Assembly: GCF_000262545.1 (NCBI RefSeq)
Contig: NZ_JH660660.1
Location: forward strand, 1,450,975-1,514,974
Direction of reading: 5' to 3'
DNA length: 64,000 nt
Source: Prevotella bivia DSM 20514
Lineage (GTDB): Bacteria > Bacteroidota > Bacteroidia > Bacteroidales > Bacteroidaceae
Shown: one piece after another, positions 1-8,923 of the stretch
How the letters are laid out: every line of letters starts with the position of its first letter
Position numbering within the stretch: the stretch's first letter is position 1
Program-made: the position numbers and the translations under genes
Notes under the pieces: generated by a model
Database searches by the model: none
What the model was told of the DNA's origin: nothing
Seen by the model: the letters and a program-made list of their open reading frames with translations, nothing else

Positions 1-2
1 AT

Positions 3-338
3 GACATTCAGAGCAAAGTACTTGCCTTTGCTTTTGGACTATCTGCAGAGATAGAGCGTAACCTAATCAGCCAGCGTACCAAAGAGGCTTTGGCAAGACT
101 GAAATCAGAAGGAAAACAAATAGGACGAGGTTATGGGAAAAGGAATAATCAACTTAATTCTAAGTGTTTGGCAAAACATGAGTATATATTAAAGAAGTTG
201 TCTGAAGGTGTTAGCATACCAAATATTGCTAAAAAGATAAAGGTTGCAAGAGGAACGTTATACAGGTATCTTGCATATACAGAAATAAGACTGCCGACAA
301 AATCTGTTAATGGTAGATGGAAAAGAGGAATCTATTAA
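3..338 (+). CDS. Serine site-specific recombinase (DNA invertase), C-terminal part
   Basis: The reading frame is open from the left window edge, so the N-terminal catalytic serine part lies outside. The visible part begins DIQSKVLAFAFGLSAEIERN and continues ISQRTKEALARLKSEGK, which is the E-helix of Hin/Gin/resolvase-type recombinases. A C-terminal helix-turn-helix follows (around GVSIPNIAKKIKVARGTLYRYL). The family makes double-strand exchanges at short inverted sites through a serine-DNA intermediate. The gene ends five bases before the 18-bp repeat that is shared with the methyltransferase gene, so it is the natural candidate enzyme for inverting the specificity cassettes to its right. That assignment is inference from position; the family call is firm. 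Confidence 0.88.
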   Translation, partial: DIQSKVLAFAFGLSAEIERNLISQRTKEALARLKSEGKQIGRGYGKRNNQLNSKCLAKHEYILKKLSEGVSIPNIAKKIKVARGTLYRYLAYTEIRLPTKSVNGRWKRGIY

Positions 339-777
339 TAGGGTCCAGTTTTTGAAGACTGACCCTAAAGCTCGATATCAGGGGTATTCGTTCTACTTTA
401 GGGAGGGATTGTGCTGGAGTGATATAAATACTACTTTTTTAAAATGTCGCAAAAAAGAAAAAAGTATTCATGATGTTAAAAGTATGAGTATTTTCGGAGT
501 TTCTGATTTAGTTGAAGAAGACTATATCATCACTCTTATCAATTCCACTTTTATTAGTTATTACGTTGATAATTTTGTAAACAACACTCAGACATTCCAA
601 ATAAACGATGCACGACAATTACCAGTCATTATCCCTCGAAAGGAAGAGAACGAACAGACAGTAAAGTTTGTTACGAAAGCGATACAAATAAAGAAAGGTG
701 CTGCATTAGCTAATGAATCACTTGATACCATTCAAAAAGAAGTTGACTTATATATTGAGAAGTTGTATCATCTTTAA
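310..777 (+). CDS. Silent target-recognition cassette 1 of the methyltransferase
   Basis: This 155-codon frame matches the C-terminal tail of the large methyltransferase at 1179-5018, but on the opposite strand. Shared blocks in order are VQFLKT, FYFREG-CW, a YIITLINSTFISYYVDNF block, NNT-FQINDARQLPVIIP, and a C-terminal helix ending KLYHL. These are features of the TaqI/Eco57I-type specificity domain. Homology starts at VQFLKT (base 343); the first 11 codons overlap the end of the invertase gene and are probably not a real start. There is no convincing promoter. I read it as a stored, unexpressed alternative tail that becomes the methyltransferase C-terminus after inversion at 343-360/1632-1649. 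It could also be translated at a low level as a free domain. Confidence 0.75.
   Translation: MVDGKEESINRVQFLKTDPKARYQGYSFYFREGLCWSDINTTFLKCRKKEKSIHDVKSMSIFGVSDLVEEDYIITLINSTFISYYVDNFVNNTQTFQINDARQLPVIIPRKEENEQTVKFVTKAIQIKKGAALANESLDTIQKEVDLYIEKLYHL
343..360 (+). repeat. Inversion site A, cassette copy (18 bp)
   Basis: These 18 bases, GTCCAGTTTTTGAAGACT, encode VQFLKT in cassette 1. They occur identically and in the same reading frame on the minus strand at 1632-1649. Inversion of the DNA between the two copies would join the methyltransferase body to cassette 1 without a frameshift. One arm (AGTTTTTGAAGA) resembles the half-site of Hin/Gin-type serine invertases. That resemblance is partial. 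Confidence 0.75.
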
Positions 778-779
778 AG

Positions 780-1193
780 ATGGAGGGATTTTGTTGGAAT
801 TTAATTAATGGAACGAGAAGTACTAATGACTTAAAATTCCGTATGGCTCCTATTGGCGTTAATGATGTAGGAGCTATGACTTTGCGTCTATGTAAAAATA
901 GATTCCTTTCAAATAACTTAATTTTAGCGATTGGAAATTCTATAATAACAAATAAATATACTGAAGCATATATCAATTTTACAGTTAACTTTCAAGTAAA
1001 TGATTGTAGACAAATACCGATTGTTATACCTAATGCCGAAGAGTTGCAAAATTTCGAATCACTTGTGAATAAGGCTATTAATTTCAAAAAGTCAGCTTCG
1101 AACCTGTATTCCGAAGCTGACCATATAATTGATGAATTACTACTTATTAAGCAGGAAATAGACAAAGCTGTGCTATCACTATATCGAATATAA
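780..1193 (+). CDS. Silent target-recognition cassette 2 of the methyltransferase
   Basis: This second partial tail begins MEGFCWNLINGT two bases after cassette 1 stops. It aligns with the methyltransferase tail from REGFCW onward: a short variable segment, FTVNFQVNDCRQIPIVIP (compare FQINDARQLPIIIP), then a helical end reading LYRI. It lacks the piece between VQFLKT and EGFCW, as expected if it is exchanged at the second, internal crossover point (782-798/1556-1572). Its last 15 bases are also the last 15 bases of the methyltransferase gene on the other strand. It is probably silent and has no promoter. The sequence between the conserved blocks differs from the other two tails, as expected for alternative DNA-recognition specificities. 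Confidence 0.72.
   Translation: MEGFCWNLINGTRSTNDLKFRMAPIGVNDVGAMTLRLCKNRFLSNNLILAIGNSIITNKYTEAYINFTVNFQVNDCRQIPIVIPNAEELQNFESLVNKAINFKKSASNLYSEADHIIDELLLIKQEIDKAVLSLYRI
782..798 (+). repeat. Inversion site B, cassette 2 copy (17 bp)
   Basis: GGAGGGATTTTGTTGGA encodes EGFCW in cassette 2 and is identical, in frame, to the minus-strand copy at 1556-1572. Cassette 1 carries a version with two changes at 402-418. It is a second possible crossover point for exchanging the tail. Confidence 0.6.
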
Positions 1194-4100
1194 TTTGAAT
1201 ACAACTTTGTCAAGTTCAGATTGTTTGTCAATAAGTTCTTCTCCTGCAAAATCGATAGAAATTGTAGAAGAAAAATAGGCTTTCTTAGCTGCAATGGAGG
1301 CTTCACTAATTTCCTTGAATATCTCTAACTCATGAGATGAAGGTATGATTATTGGCAGTTGACGAGCATCATTGATCTGAAAATGAGAGGTGTTATTGAT
1401 AAAGTTATCTACATACAGGCTTATAAACTCTGAGTTTATCAAGCTAACATAATACCAGTCAGGTAGTTTTGTCATCGTAAAAAGACTCATGCTTAGTACG
1501 TCGAATACTCCATTTGTTTTAATTCTTGCCTTCAAATAGGTTGAGTTGACATCTATCCAACAAAATCCCTCCCTAAAATAGAATTGGGGATTGCGGACAA
1601 CAGGCATACCTTCACCTTTCTTGCCAGAATTAGTCTTCAAAAACTGGACGTTCTCCTTAGACCATGCAATGGCAAATGGTGTTTCAAGATACCAACGGTT
1701 TCCATCTTTGTCTCCTTTATCATAAGGTACATAATAGTTCTTTGAGGTATCGATCCCATTTTCTTTTTCTTCTGTAGTCAACTCATCTACATTAGCCAGT
1801 TCGCTATCTTCGATAATTTTGTAGATATATCCTTGACCAAAGATATCTCTTCCATATTGCTCCTTAAGTGTATCAAACAATGCTGCAATTTCTTTCTCAG
1901 AAAGAGAATCTAGGAATTCCTTTTCATTAGCGAAGTTTGCCATCTTTGGAACACTGACTTTTTTCTTTTTTACAGCTTCGGCTAATTTTTTTGGACGTGA
2001 ATCAATAATATTTTTTGCCCATTTTGTAGAACGACGAACAGCGATATATTTTCCGTTGTTTGCTGTTGCAAGCCCTTGTCCTCCTTCTGTCAAACAGCCA
2101 AGTAGGGCAACGTCACCAGGCTTTAAACTGGCACGATAAGTTTCAAGTTCTTTTTGGTTCTTTGCAATCTTCTTTGATGTTTCTATTTTATCCCACCATT
2201 TATCAAACAACTCTTTTACCTTTTGTCCATATAATTCATATATGCGAAGATTCAAGTCTGTAGGTTTAAAGATAACAGAATTTTGCGTATTAATAAACAC
2301 ACTCTGTTCAATTGGTGTATATTGTAACGGGGTTGCAAGGTCTTTAGTCCCATCGTAGAAACGAACTTTATGTCCTTCTGGCATAGGAAGATTTGTAGTC
2401 TGGGTTATACAAGTATCAACCATTACAGCCTCAAAAGGATTAGCCGTATCAAAGATATAGTCTATTCGCTTTGACAAAATGAGGTCGCGCATGTTGCGTT
2501 TAGTCTGTGTAGTCCAAAAAGTCTTAGGAGTTATATAGCTAAGCGATCCACCTTCCTTACAAAGAGAATGTCCCCTGAAGGTAAACAAGTTATATGTATC
2601 ATCTGAGAAGCCGAACTCTTTCTCATAACATTTTTTATCCTCTTCTTTGACTCCTTTTGTTGAAATATAAGGTGGATTACCTATCACTATGTCAAATTTT
2701 CCCTTGAGACAGAACATCCACTCTGGATCAAAGAATGTTGAAACAGAATTTTGGTCGTATGGATTCCATTCTGTTATTTGTTTTACAGCAGCTTCAAAGC
2801 CTACGATTTCACCTTTGCTCTTCTCTTTTTTGATATTATTTTCTAGAGAGCATATTTGAGCATTAAGTTCTTCACGTTTTTTCTTATTGATGTCTTCACG
2901 GAATATTGCATCTGGCGATTCTACTACACCAAATAGTGTTACCTCGGCAGGGTGAGTTTTGTCAACCCATACTTCTTTTTCATATTCTTTAAGGTTAACT
3001 CGTAAGCGCGCTACTTCATTTTCTAAAACGGAAATCACAGAAGGGTCAGGTTGAGTAGAGTGTTTTACGATGTAATTCATTATCTCTTCTCGCTTTGCCT
3101 CATCCATACGCTGGCTTTGTCTTTTTGCTTTTCTTCCTTTTGCCAAAAAGTGTTCGTTTCGTATGTTGAGAAGTTCCTCCTTAAGTTGAGAAAGCTTCTC
3201 GTCAGCGGTCCAATCATTTTCATAACTTCTGATGTCAGCACTAATAAGAGAGTTTGCTGCGACAAACTTTGTTTCGAGATTAGGTAAAGTATTGATACCG
3301 AAGTTAGTTTCAGGACTATTGAAGTCCACATTAGTCTGTTCACAGATAAGAGAGATGAAGAAACGTAATTTACAAATAAGCATGGCAATAGGCTGAATAT
3401 CCACGCCATATACGCAATTTTCTATAATAGCCAATTTAAGGTTGTATCTGTCTATTTTGCCTTTACAGAGTATTTCTTGCAGTTCAACAATTTGATGGAG
3501 GCAGCCCATAGGAAAGGCTCCTGAACCACATGCAGGGTCAAGTATCTTGATGTTTCTTAGAGCATCAGCAACATCATTGCATGTGCTGGTATTCCAATTA
3601 GTCGGTATATTCTTCTTCACAAACAATTCATTCAGGCTATTTGCATCAATGTCTAAATTATTTTTTCCAAGAAGATAATTTTTTATAGACTCATCCACCA
3701 TATAATCAACTATCTCGCGTGGAGTATAGAATGATCCGGTGGATTTTCGTGCGGATTCATGCGTTTCTTCATTGAAATCTGCCAATAAATTCTCAAAAAC
3801 CCGCCCAAGCAATTCTGGATCAAGTGAAACTACTGCATCTGTAGGAGAATTTTCTTCTATAGTAAAGTTATATTGGTTCAGCAAGTTGATAAGACCGGGG
3901 CGTATTTCATCATCATTAAAGAAAAGAATATTAGGAATAAATGCACGATATTTAAGGTTTCCATTAGGCGACCGCATTCCATTGCGGCTGAAACCATCAT
4001 ATAGCACATCGTACTCCTGCTTTAGATATAACCCTTTTGGTTTATCTAAGCACTCAAACAATCCACCATTGAGAAATGGAACTTTAGCAAACAACTTTAC

Positions 4101-5018
4101 CACATCATCTTCTGAAATGCTAAACATTTCAGCATAACGATACAGATTGCGAGTGTCACGTGCAGATTTTGCTGTCGCAAATTGTCGTTGATTGCCATCT
4201 TCATCTATGATGGCACAATTCAATGTAGCAAAAAATAAGTTCTGCAGTATTGCATTATAATAATTACCCTCATCTTTGGAATATGGATTGAAACCTACCA
4301 AGATATTCTTTAAATATGTTATGTCAAAAATCTTATTGGGTACTAATTCCTTTTGTTTTATAAACCATACAAAGAGCAACCGTGTTATAAGACGTATCAA
4401 CTTTACATTCATATTCTCTCTATCATCCTTTTCCGTATTGGGATTGTTGGGAAAAGTAACATGCACCTCATCAGACAATGCCCATTGATACCAAGAATAC
4501 AATTGGGTGTAGAAATCTTTTGACAAGGCTTCTACTGAGAAAGTATCCTTTAGGTTAGCGAAATTCACCCCCTTACTTTGTAGGTCATAGAAACGGCGGA
4601 CAGCCGTATTATAATAAATTCCACTATCACCAAACACAAATGTGTATCGTTTCGGTGAAGTACGTTCATCTTTAATGTCACACACAAAAGAGAGTCTCCA
4701 ATTGCTTCCGTCATCGAAAACAACTAAAGCAGCATCAACCAAATAGCGAAGATAAGGCTTAACTATCTGTCGTAATCCAACTCGGCGATTTGTGACAGAA
4801 GAATTGGTTTGAATATAGAACAGACCGATTTCGTAATTATCGGTTGTAGTTTTCTGACCAAGGTAATAGCCTTTGCCCTCTGAGGGGTCAAGTTCCAATT
4901 GTTCCGGCACTTGGCGAATGGTCTTAGCCTCTATGAAATTGGTTAAGAACCGTATCCATTCATTCAGATTGAACTTTTTTTGAAATATAGTTCTGAGTTG
5001 TTCCGCTGTGTATGCCAT
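1179..5018 (-). CDS. Eco57I/PglX-like adenine-specific DNA methyltransferase with switchable specificity tail
   Basis: This 1279-residue protein should methylate adenine N6 in a DNA target and supply sequence specificity to the adjacent helicase-nuclease. Landmarks are an N-terminal domain of about 400 residues, the motif X region TGSFYTPREIVDYMV (427-441), the SAM-binding motif DPACGSG (494-500), a charged coiled-coil insertion (about 600-740), the catalytic NPPY motif (781-784) and a TaqI-type recognition domain at the C-terminus. The last 156 residues after VQFLKT are the exchangeable part. I see no clear PD-ExK nuclease in the N-terminus, so cleavage probably depends on the partner. The ATG lies 75 bases after the helicase stop, which suggests an operon. 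Related families are type IIG enzymes, BREX PglX and DISARM DrmMI. Confidence 0.9.
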   Translation of the reverse strand: MAYTAEQLRTIFQKKFNLNEWIRFLTNFIEAKTIRQVPEQLELDPSEGKGYYLGQKTTTDNYEIGLFYIQTNSSVTNRRVGLRQIVKPYLRYLVDAALVVFDDGSNWRLSFVCDIKDERTSPKRYTFVFGDSGIYYNTAVRRFYDLQSKGVNFANLKDTFSVEALSKDFYTQLYSWYQWALSDEVHVTFPNNPNTEKDDRENMNVKLIRLITRLLFVWFIKQKELVPNKIFDITYLKNILVGFNPYSKDEGNYYNAILQNLFFATLNCAIIDEDGNQRQFATAKSARDTRNLYRYAEMFSISEDDVVKLFAKVPFLNGGLFECLDKPKGLYLKQEYDVLYDGFSRNGMRSPNGNLKYRAFIPNILFFNDDEIRPGLINLLNQYNFTIEENSPTDAVVSLDPELLGRVFENLLADFNEETHESARKSTGSFYTPREIVDYMVDESIKNYLLGKNNLDIDANSLNELFVKKNIPTNWNTSTCNDVADALRNIKILDPACGSGAFPMGCLHQIVELQEILCKGKIDRYNLKLAIIENCVYGVDIQPIAMLICKLRFFISLICEQTNVDFNSPETNFGINTLPNLETKFVAANSLISADIRSYENDWTADEKLSQLKEELLNIRNEHFLAKGRKAKRQSQRMDEAKREEIMNYIVKHSTQPDPSVISVLENEVARLRVNLKEYEKEVWVDKTHPAEVTLFGVVESPDAIFREDINKKKREELNAQICSLENNIKKEKSKGEIVGFEAAVKQITEWNPYDQNSVSTFFDPEWMFCLKGKFDIVIGNPPYISTKGVKEEDKKCYEKEFGFSDDTYNLFTFRGHSLCKEGGSLSYITPKTFWTTQTKRNMRDLILSKRIDYIFDTANPFEAVMVDTCITQTTNLPMPEGHKVRFYDGTKDLATPLQYTPIEQSVFINTQNSVIFKPTDLNLRIYELYGQKVKELFDKWWDKIETSKKIAKNQKELETYRASLKPGDVALLGCLTEGGQGLATANNGKYIAVRRSTKWAKNIIDSRPKKLAEAVKKKKVSVPKMANFANEKEFLDSLSEKEIAALFDTLKEQYGRDIFGQGYIYKIIEDSELANVDELTTEEKENGIDTSKNYYVPYDKGDKDGNRWYLETPFAIAWSKENVQFLKTNSGKKGEGMPVVRNPQFYFREGFCWIDVNSTYLKARIKTNGVFDVLSMSLFTMTKLPDWYYVSLINSEFISLYVDNFINNTSHFQINDARQLPIIIPSSHELEIFKEISEASIAAKKAYFSSTISIDFAGEELIDKQSELDKVVFKLYSI
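1556..1572 (-). repeat. Inversion site B, expressed copy (17 bp)
   Basis: This is the inverted partner of 782-798, within the methyltransferase tail at the REGFCW block. Inversion here would replace the tail with cassette 2. Part of the conservation could reflect protein constraint rather than recombinase recognition, so it is less certain than site A. Confidence 0.55.
1632..1649 (-). repeat. Inversion site A, expressed copy (18 bp)
   Basis: This is the inverted partner of 343-360, inside the methyltransferase gene at codons 1124-1129 (VQFLKT). It marks the point where the constant part of the protein ends and the exchangeable tail begins. Flanking bases on both sides of the repeat differ between the two copies. 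Confidence 0.75.
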
Positions 5019-5093
5019 AATTTACTCGAATTTTTAATTTGTCATTGAACATCCTTACGCTCGGCAAAGAAAACCTATTTTCTTTGTACTCGC

Positions 5094-8000
5094 TTACTCG
5101 AATGTTTCGGATGTGATTATTTCTGATTGTTGATATAGACTCTCTATCTCCTTTCTTTCCTCGCTGATATAATAATGGTCATACAAACCCTCCAATCGCA
5201 TTGAAAGTATCGGTTTGAGAGTTGCCAACTGAACCGTTTTCTTTTGTTTGTTTAATTCTCGGCTCAACCTATTCAGGCTTAATGTGAGGTTAGAGAATAT
5301 GCCTTCATTGACATATTCCTCTATCACTTGTATCTTGGCATATATGTCATCTGAATCGAACATACGTTTCATTTCACGTAAGAATGCTAATGCAGTGATA
5401 GCATTTTTGTCTTTCTTTTTCTCAGCAATAGAAATCTCCGTGGTTTCAACTACCGAAGTTGCCTGCTCATAGGCAGCGAGAGCTTTACGTACATGTTTAT
5501 AATGAGCATCTTTAACAGCCTCCATGTTGCCAGTCGGCTCATCTTGTTTTGCACGTAACCATTCAGCTGCTTGCAAGAACTCTATTTGCATAGGGGCTTC
5601 GTTACCCGTTATTCGATAGAACTGTGATCGTTGTCCTGTGGTAATATATACAATGGTTGATAGCGGGGCGACATCATGCGGTCGATGCTTGGGCAAGCGA
5701 ACCGTACGGCTCTTGTAAGGTAAAGTCTTTATCTTGTTGTAAAGTTCTTTGTTCTTTGCATAAAGCTCACGTATTTCACGTAAAAGTTCAAGTTGCTTGT
5801 CAACGTTGTCACGCACTTTATCATCAAAGAGCTGGAATTCACGCAGCATCTCCTCACGTGAATAAACCTGTGCATCTTCGCCAAGTGCAGAATGGAACCC
5901 TTGCAGTTTTATAAGGGCATTGGTATAGAGTTGTATCTGTTTATCACCATCCTTAGACGGATAGAACATGTAATTATAGATATGGTCAGATGTGGATCCA
6001 ATACGATTTACACGACCAATACGCTGCATTAGGCGCGTCGCATTCCATGGAGAATCATAATTGACAATAATATTTGAACGATGTAAATTCACACCCTCAG
6101 CCAGCACATCCGATGAAATAATAATGTTGAACTGATTTTCTTTTTCGCCGGAATAATTGGCATCAAAATTCGCCCGAATACTATTCAAAACAGTTTTTCT
6201 ATTGGAAGCACTAACAACAAGTATGTCAGTCCAGTGCAATTCGTTTTTTAGTCTGTCACCTAAATAGTTAATGGTGTCAACACTTTCTGAGAAAATAACA
6301 AGTTTTCCTTCCTTGTTGAGCTCCACCTCTTTGTCATTTATGACTTTCGTAGGGCTCATCAATTCAGTTTCAAGAAGTCCTTTGAATTTATCGTATTTCG
6401 GGTCTTTTTCAACCTTGTCCCAAAGAGCTGTCAGTCTTTCAAGCTTTTCTACATCCTCACGAAGTTTCTTGATGTATTCAGGGTTAAAGTCTTCCTGAGT
6501 AAAAAGAATATCCTCTTTGTCATAGCCGTGATTCAGAGCTTTCTCGATAATAACATCAATCTCTACATCGTTTGCTAACATTCCTTTCACATCAATATCG
6601 GGTGCAATAAGAATATTGTCTTCATCCCACATTTTAATCATATCATTGGTGATACGCAAGAATGTATGCAGCGACTTTTTGAAAGCATAAAAACTGCTTT
6701 CAAGTCGTTTTACCATGTGAACACGGAAAATACCAGAGAACACACGAGCAAACTGCACTGCATTACGATACTTCGAAGCTTTTTCACCGATAATGTACTC
6801 AATGGCGCGGTATCTCGCGAAATGTAGCCCCACACCACTAGGGTTGTCTTCATCAGGTGTATCGGTAAGTATTGTAATGGTATCGTAGAACAACTCACTC
6901 AGTTCCTCGTCCAACTGATATATACATTCATTTGGCTGCTCAACATTAGGAAAATGGATGTTCTGCAGTTTGAGATCTGCTTTGTAATCATCGTTGTTCC
7001 AAAGATTCTTGCGAGTTCGGCGAACAAGGATTTTATCAAGTACTTTTGTGCGCATTTCTTCATAAATTTTATCAGCAGCAGCGGTTATCTCGCTGTTGTC
7101 TGTCTTGCCACGCTTGCGCATAAGGTCATTATACTGTTTAATCCAGGGCTGAAACAAAGTTGTAATGTTGGTAATGCCATCAAGGGTGGGCTTGCGAGCA
7201 TTTTGGAATAACAGTATCAGGTTACGAAAATCTTCTGGACGATTATTGAGTGGCGTGGCAGACAACAATATAACTTTCTTTTGTATACCCTCTATCAGTC
7301 CCTCATTGATACGTGGAGCTTTACATATACGTTGCAAATCATCATATCGACCAGACGTGTCTGTGCGGAAATTATGTGCTTCATCAACAATTACAAGGTC
7401 AAAAATTTCTGGATCATCGTAATTATCACTCCCTGCGATGATTTTGTTCAAACTTCCGTTTGTAACGAATTGAGTATACTTTGTGAGGCTAAAGTCTTTA
7501 AAAGTGTCACGCCAATTTTCTTTTACAGCAGGTGGATATATTACGAGAATCTTGGTATTCTTGCCATTTTCTTCGACAAAACGTTTAACAATCATGGCTG
7601 CCACAATAGTCTTTCCTGTACCGACCACATCGGCAAGAAAGAAACCATTGTACTCCTTTAGCATCTGAAATCCTTGAATGACTGCATCCTTCTGGTATTT
7701 CAACTGCATATAACCTTTTGGCAAATCGAGTGCAAAATCATCTTCAACCTGATTACCAAAGGCATCTATCAAGATTTTCATAAAGATTTCATATGGAGTA
7801 GGAAGATTTTCGAGGTGGGTCTTTTTACGGATTCGCTCAATATCTTCGGCTGTAATGGCTACTCCCTCGTTCCAGAGAGTTTCAAACTCATTCTTGCAAT
7901 ATGCCACATCGTCATAATCTTTCATGGCAACATTTAACTCGTATCGAGGTGGTTGAGTAATGCCCAACCCTGAATCTGAAATATTAGACGACCCCATCAA

Positions 8001-8453
8001 CACCCATCCGTCTGTGTTGGGACTAAAATTCTGAGGCAGACACAGATAAAACTTGGCATGAAGATTCCTTGACTTGTGAATGCGCATCTGCAACTTGCCC
8101 GAAACTATGTCATCACAAAGTTGAAGAATTCCATCTTCAACATCAGGTGAATATTGAGCATCCTTGACATCTTGTATGAAGTACTTCGTGTAAATTTCTC
8201 TGGCTTCATCGTCACCGTCAAGCATAAGCAATGCCTGATTATGCTTTCTGAAAATACTATCAATATTGATCCCCACAAGAATCTTAATGTCTTGTACATT
8301 TGCCAATTCTTTGCGTAGTTTGAAGTAGCCGGACGAACGAAAATAGCCAACAACTGCAAGGAAAGAATGGAAGTTCGACATTCCATCAGCTATCCCCTTA
8401 AATTTATTAAAGAGAGTATTACCAATGGTATTATTGAAAAATTTAGTACTCAT
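5094..8453 (-). CDS. PLD-nuclease/SNF2-family helicase fusion protein
   Basis: This 1119-residue protein probably serves as the nuclease/translocase effector of the defence operon. The N-terminal 200 residues carry a phospholipase-D-type nuclease half-site: LHAKFYLCLP (His132, Lys134) followed by VLMGSSNISDSGLG. The SNF2 motor follows, with a Walker A motif (GTGKT, 278-282), DEAH (357-360), the LLSATPLNN motif III, and a helicase C domain with SSDVLAEGVNL and LMQRIGRVNRIGS. The remaining 300 residues are helical. PLD nucleases usually act as dimers with two HxK sites. The start is an ATG seven bases after the XRE stop. DISARM splits these activities between DrmC and DrmD; the fusion with only a methyltransferase partner differs from that layout. 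Confidence 0.9.
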   Translation of the reverse strand: MSTKFFNNTIGNTLFNKFKGIADGMSNFHSFLAVVGYFRSSGYFKLRKELANVQDIKILVGINIDSIFRKHNQALLMLDGDDEAREIYTKYFIQDVKDAQYSPDVEDGILQLCDDIVSGKLQMRIHKSRNLHAKFYLCLPQNFSPNTDGWVLMGSSNISDSGLGITQPPRYELNVAMKDYDDVAYCKNEFETLWNEGVAITAEDIERIRKKTHLENLPTPYEIFMKILIDAFGNQVEDDFALDLPKGYMQLKYQKDAVIQGFQMLKEYNGFFLADVVGTGKTIVAAMIVKRFVEENGKNTKILVIYPPAVKENWRDTFKDFSLTKYTQFVTNGSLNKIIAGSDNYDDPEIFDLVIVDEAHNFRTDTSGRYDDLQRICKAPRINEGLIEGIQKKVILLSATPLNNRPEDFRNLILLFQNARKPTLDGITNITTLFQPWIKQYNDLMRKRGKTDNSEITAAADKIYEEMRTKVLDKILVRRTRKNLWNNDDYKADLKLQNIHFPNVEQPNECIYQLDEELSELFYDTITILTDTPDEDNPSGVGLHFARYRAIEYIIGEKASKYRNAVQFARVFSGIFRVHMVKRLESSFYAFKKSLHTFLRITNDMIKMWDEDNILIAPDIDVKGMLANDVEIDVIIEKALNHGYDKEDILFTQEDFNPEYIKKLREDVEKLERLTALWDKVEKDPKYDKFKGLLETELMSPTKVINDKEVELNKEGKLVIFSESVDTINYLGDRLKNELHWTDILVVSASNRKTVLNSIRANFDANYSGEKENQFNIIISSDVLAEGVNLHRSNIIVNYDSPWNATRLMQRIGRVNRIGSTSDHIYNYMFYPSKDGDKQIQLYTNALIKLQGFHSALGEDAQVYSREEMLREFQLFDDKVRDNVDKQLELLREIRELYAKNKELYNKIKTLPYKSRTVRLPKHRPHDVAPLSTIVYITTGQRSQFYRITGNEAPMQIEFLQAAEWLRAKQDEPTGNMEAVKDAHYKHVRKALAAYEQATSVVETTEISIAEKKKDKNAITALAFLREMKRMFDSDDIYAKIQVIEEYVNEGIFSNLTLSLNRLSRELNKQKKTVQLATLKPILSMRLEGLYDHYYISEERKEIESLYQQSEIITSETFE

Positions 8454-8460
8454 AAACTTT

Positions 8461-8664
8461 CTACTTTATTAATTCTTTGGGTGAAACATTGAGCAAGTCT
8501 GCCACTTTGAAGATGGTAGCAAGATTAGGTTGCTTGCGATTGCAAACGTAGGCGTTGGTAATGCTGAAACTCATGCCCAACTCTTTGGCGAGCCACGTTT
8601 GGGTGATACCTCGCTTCTTCAAATGATCCTTGATAAGATTGCTATGCTCTTTCTTCTGTCCCAT
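8461..8664 (-). CDS. Small XRE-family transcription regulator (controller-like)
   Basis: A 67-residue protein that is essentially one helix-turn-helix domain: ITQTWLAKELGMSFSITNAY is the scaffold and recognition helix pair, ending in LLNVSPKELIK. It is the first gene of the minus-strand operon and stops seven bases before the helicase starts. Small XRE proteins commonly act as controller proteins of restriction-modification systems, timing methylase and nuclease expression after entry into a new host. That role is inferred from position and size. No clear C-box palindrome was found upstream. Confidence 0.85.
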   Translation of the reverse strand: MGQKKEHSNLIKDHLKKRGITQTWLAKELGMSFSITNAYVCNRKQPNLATIFKVADLLNVSPKELIK

Positions 8665-8693
8665 CGGATGATTGTTTATCTTGATATTAATTA

Positions 8694-8701
8694 CAAAGTT
8701 A
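8694..8701 (-). promoter_or_regulatory. Probable -7 promoter element of the defence operon
   Basis: On the minus strand this reads TAACTTTG, a match to the Bacteroidetes TAnnTTTG element, about 30 bases upstream of the XRE start codon. The -33 region is T-rich but has no clean TTG at the ideal spacing. Confidence 0.5.
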
Positions 8702-8923
8702 TGAACTTATAATGAATAAAACGAAGAAAAGCGGAACTTTCACGCTACTGGAAATAATTTTTCCTGTGGGAAGACATTAAGGTAATCTCTTAAGTAGTCA
8801 ATGATGATTGGAAACGAATATCATTTTGCCCAAAACTATCCACTTTTTGAATATGTATTTAGCGTTTTTGATAGTTATTGATTTCCTTGTGTTTCCCTAT
8901 ACTTCCTGCTACATCCTTGCCTT

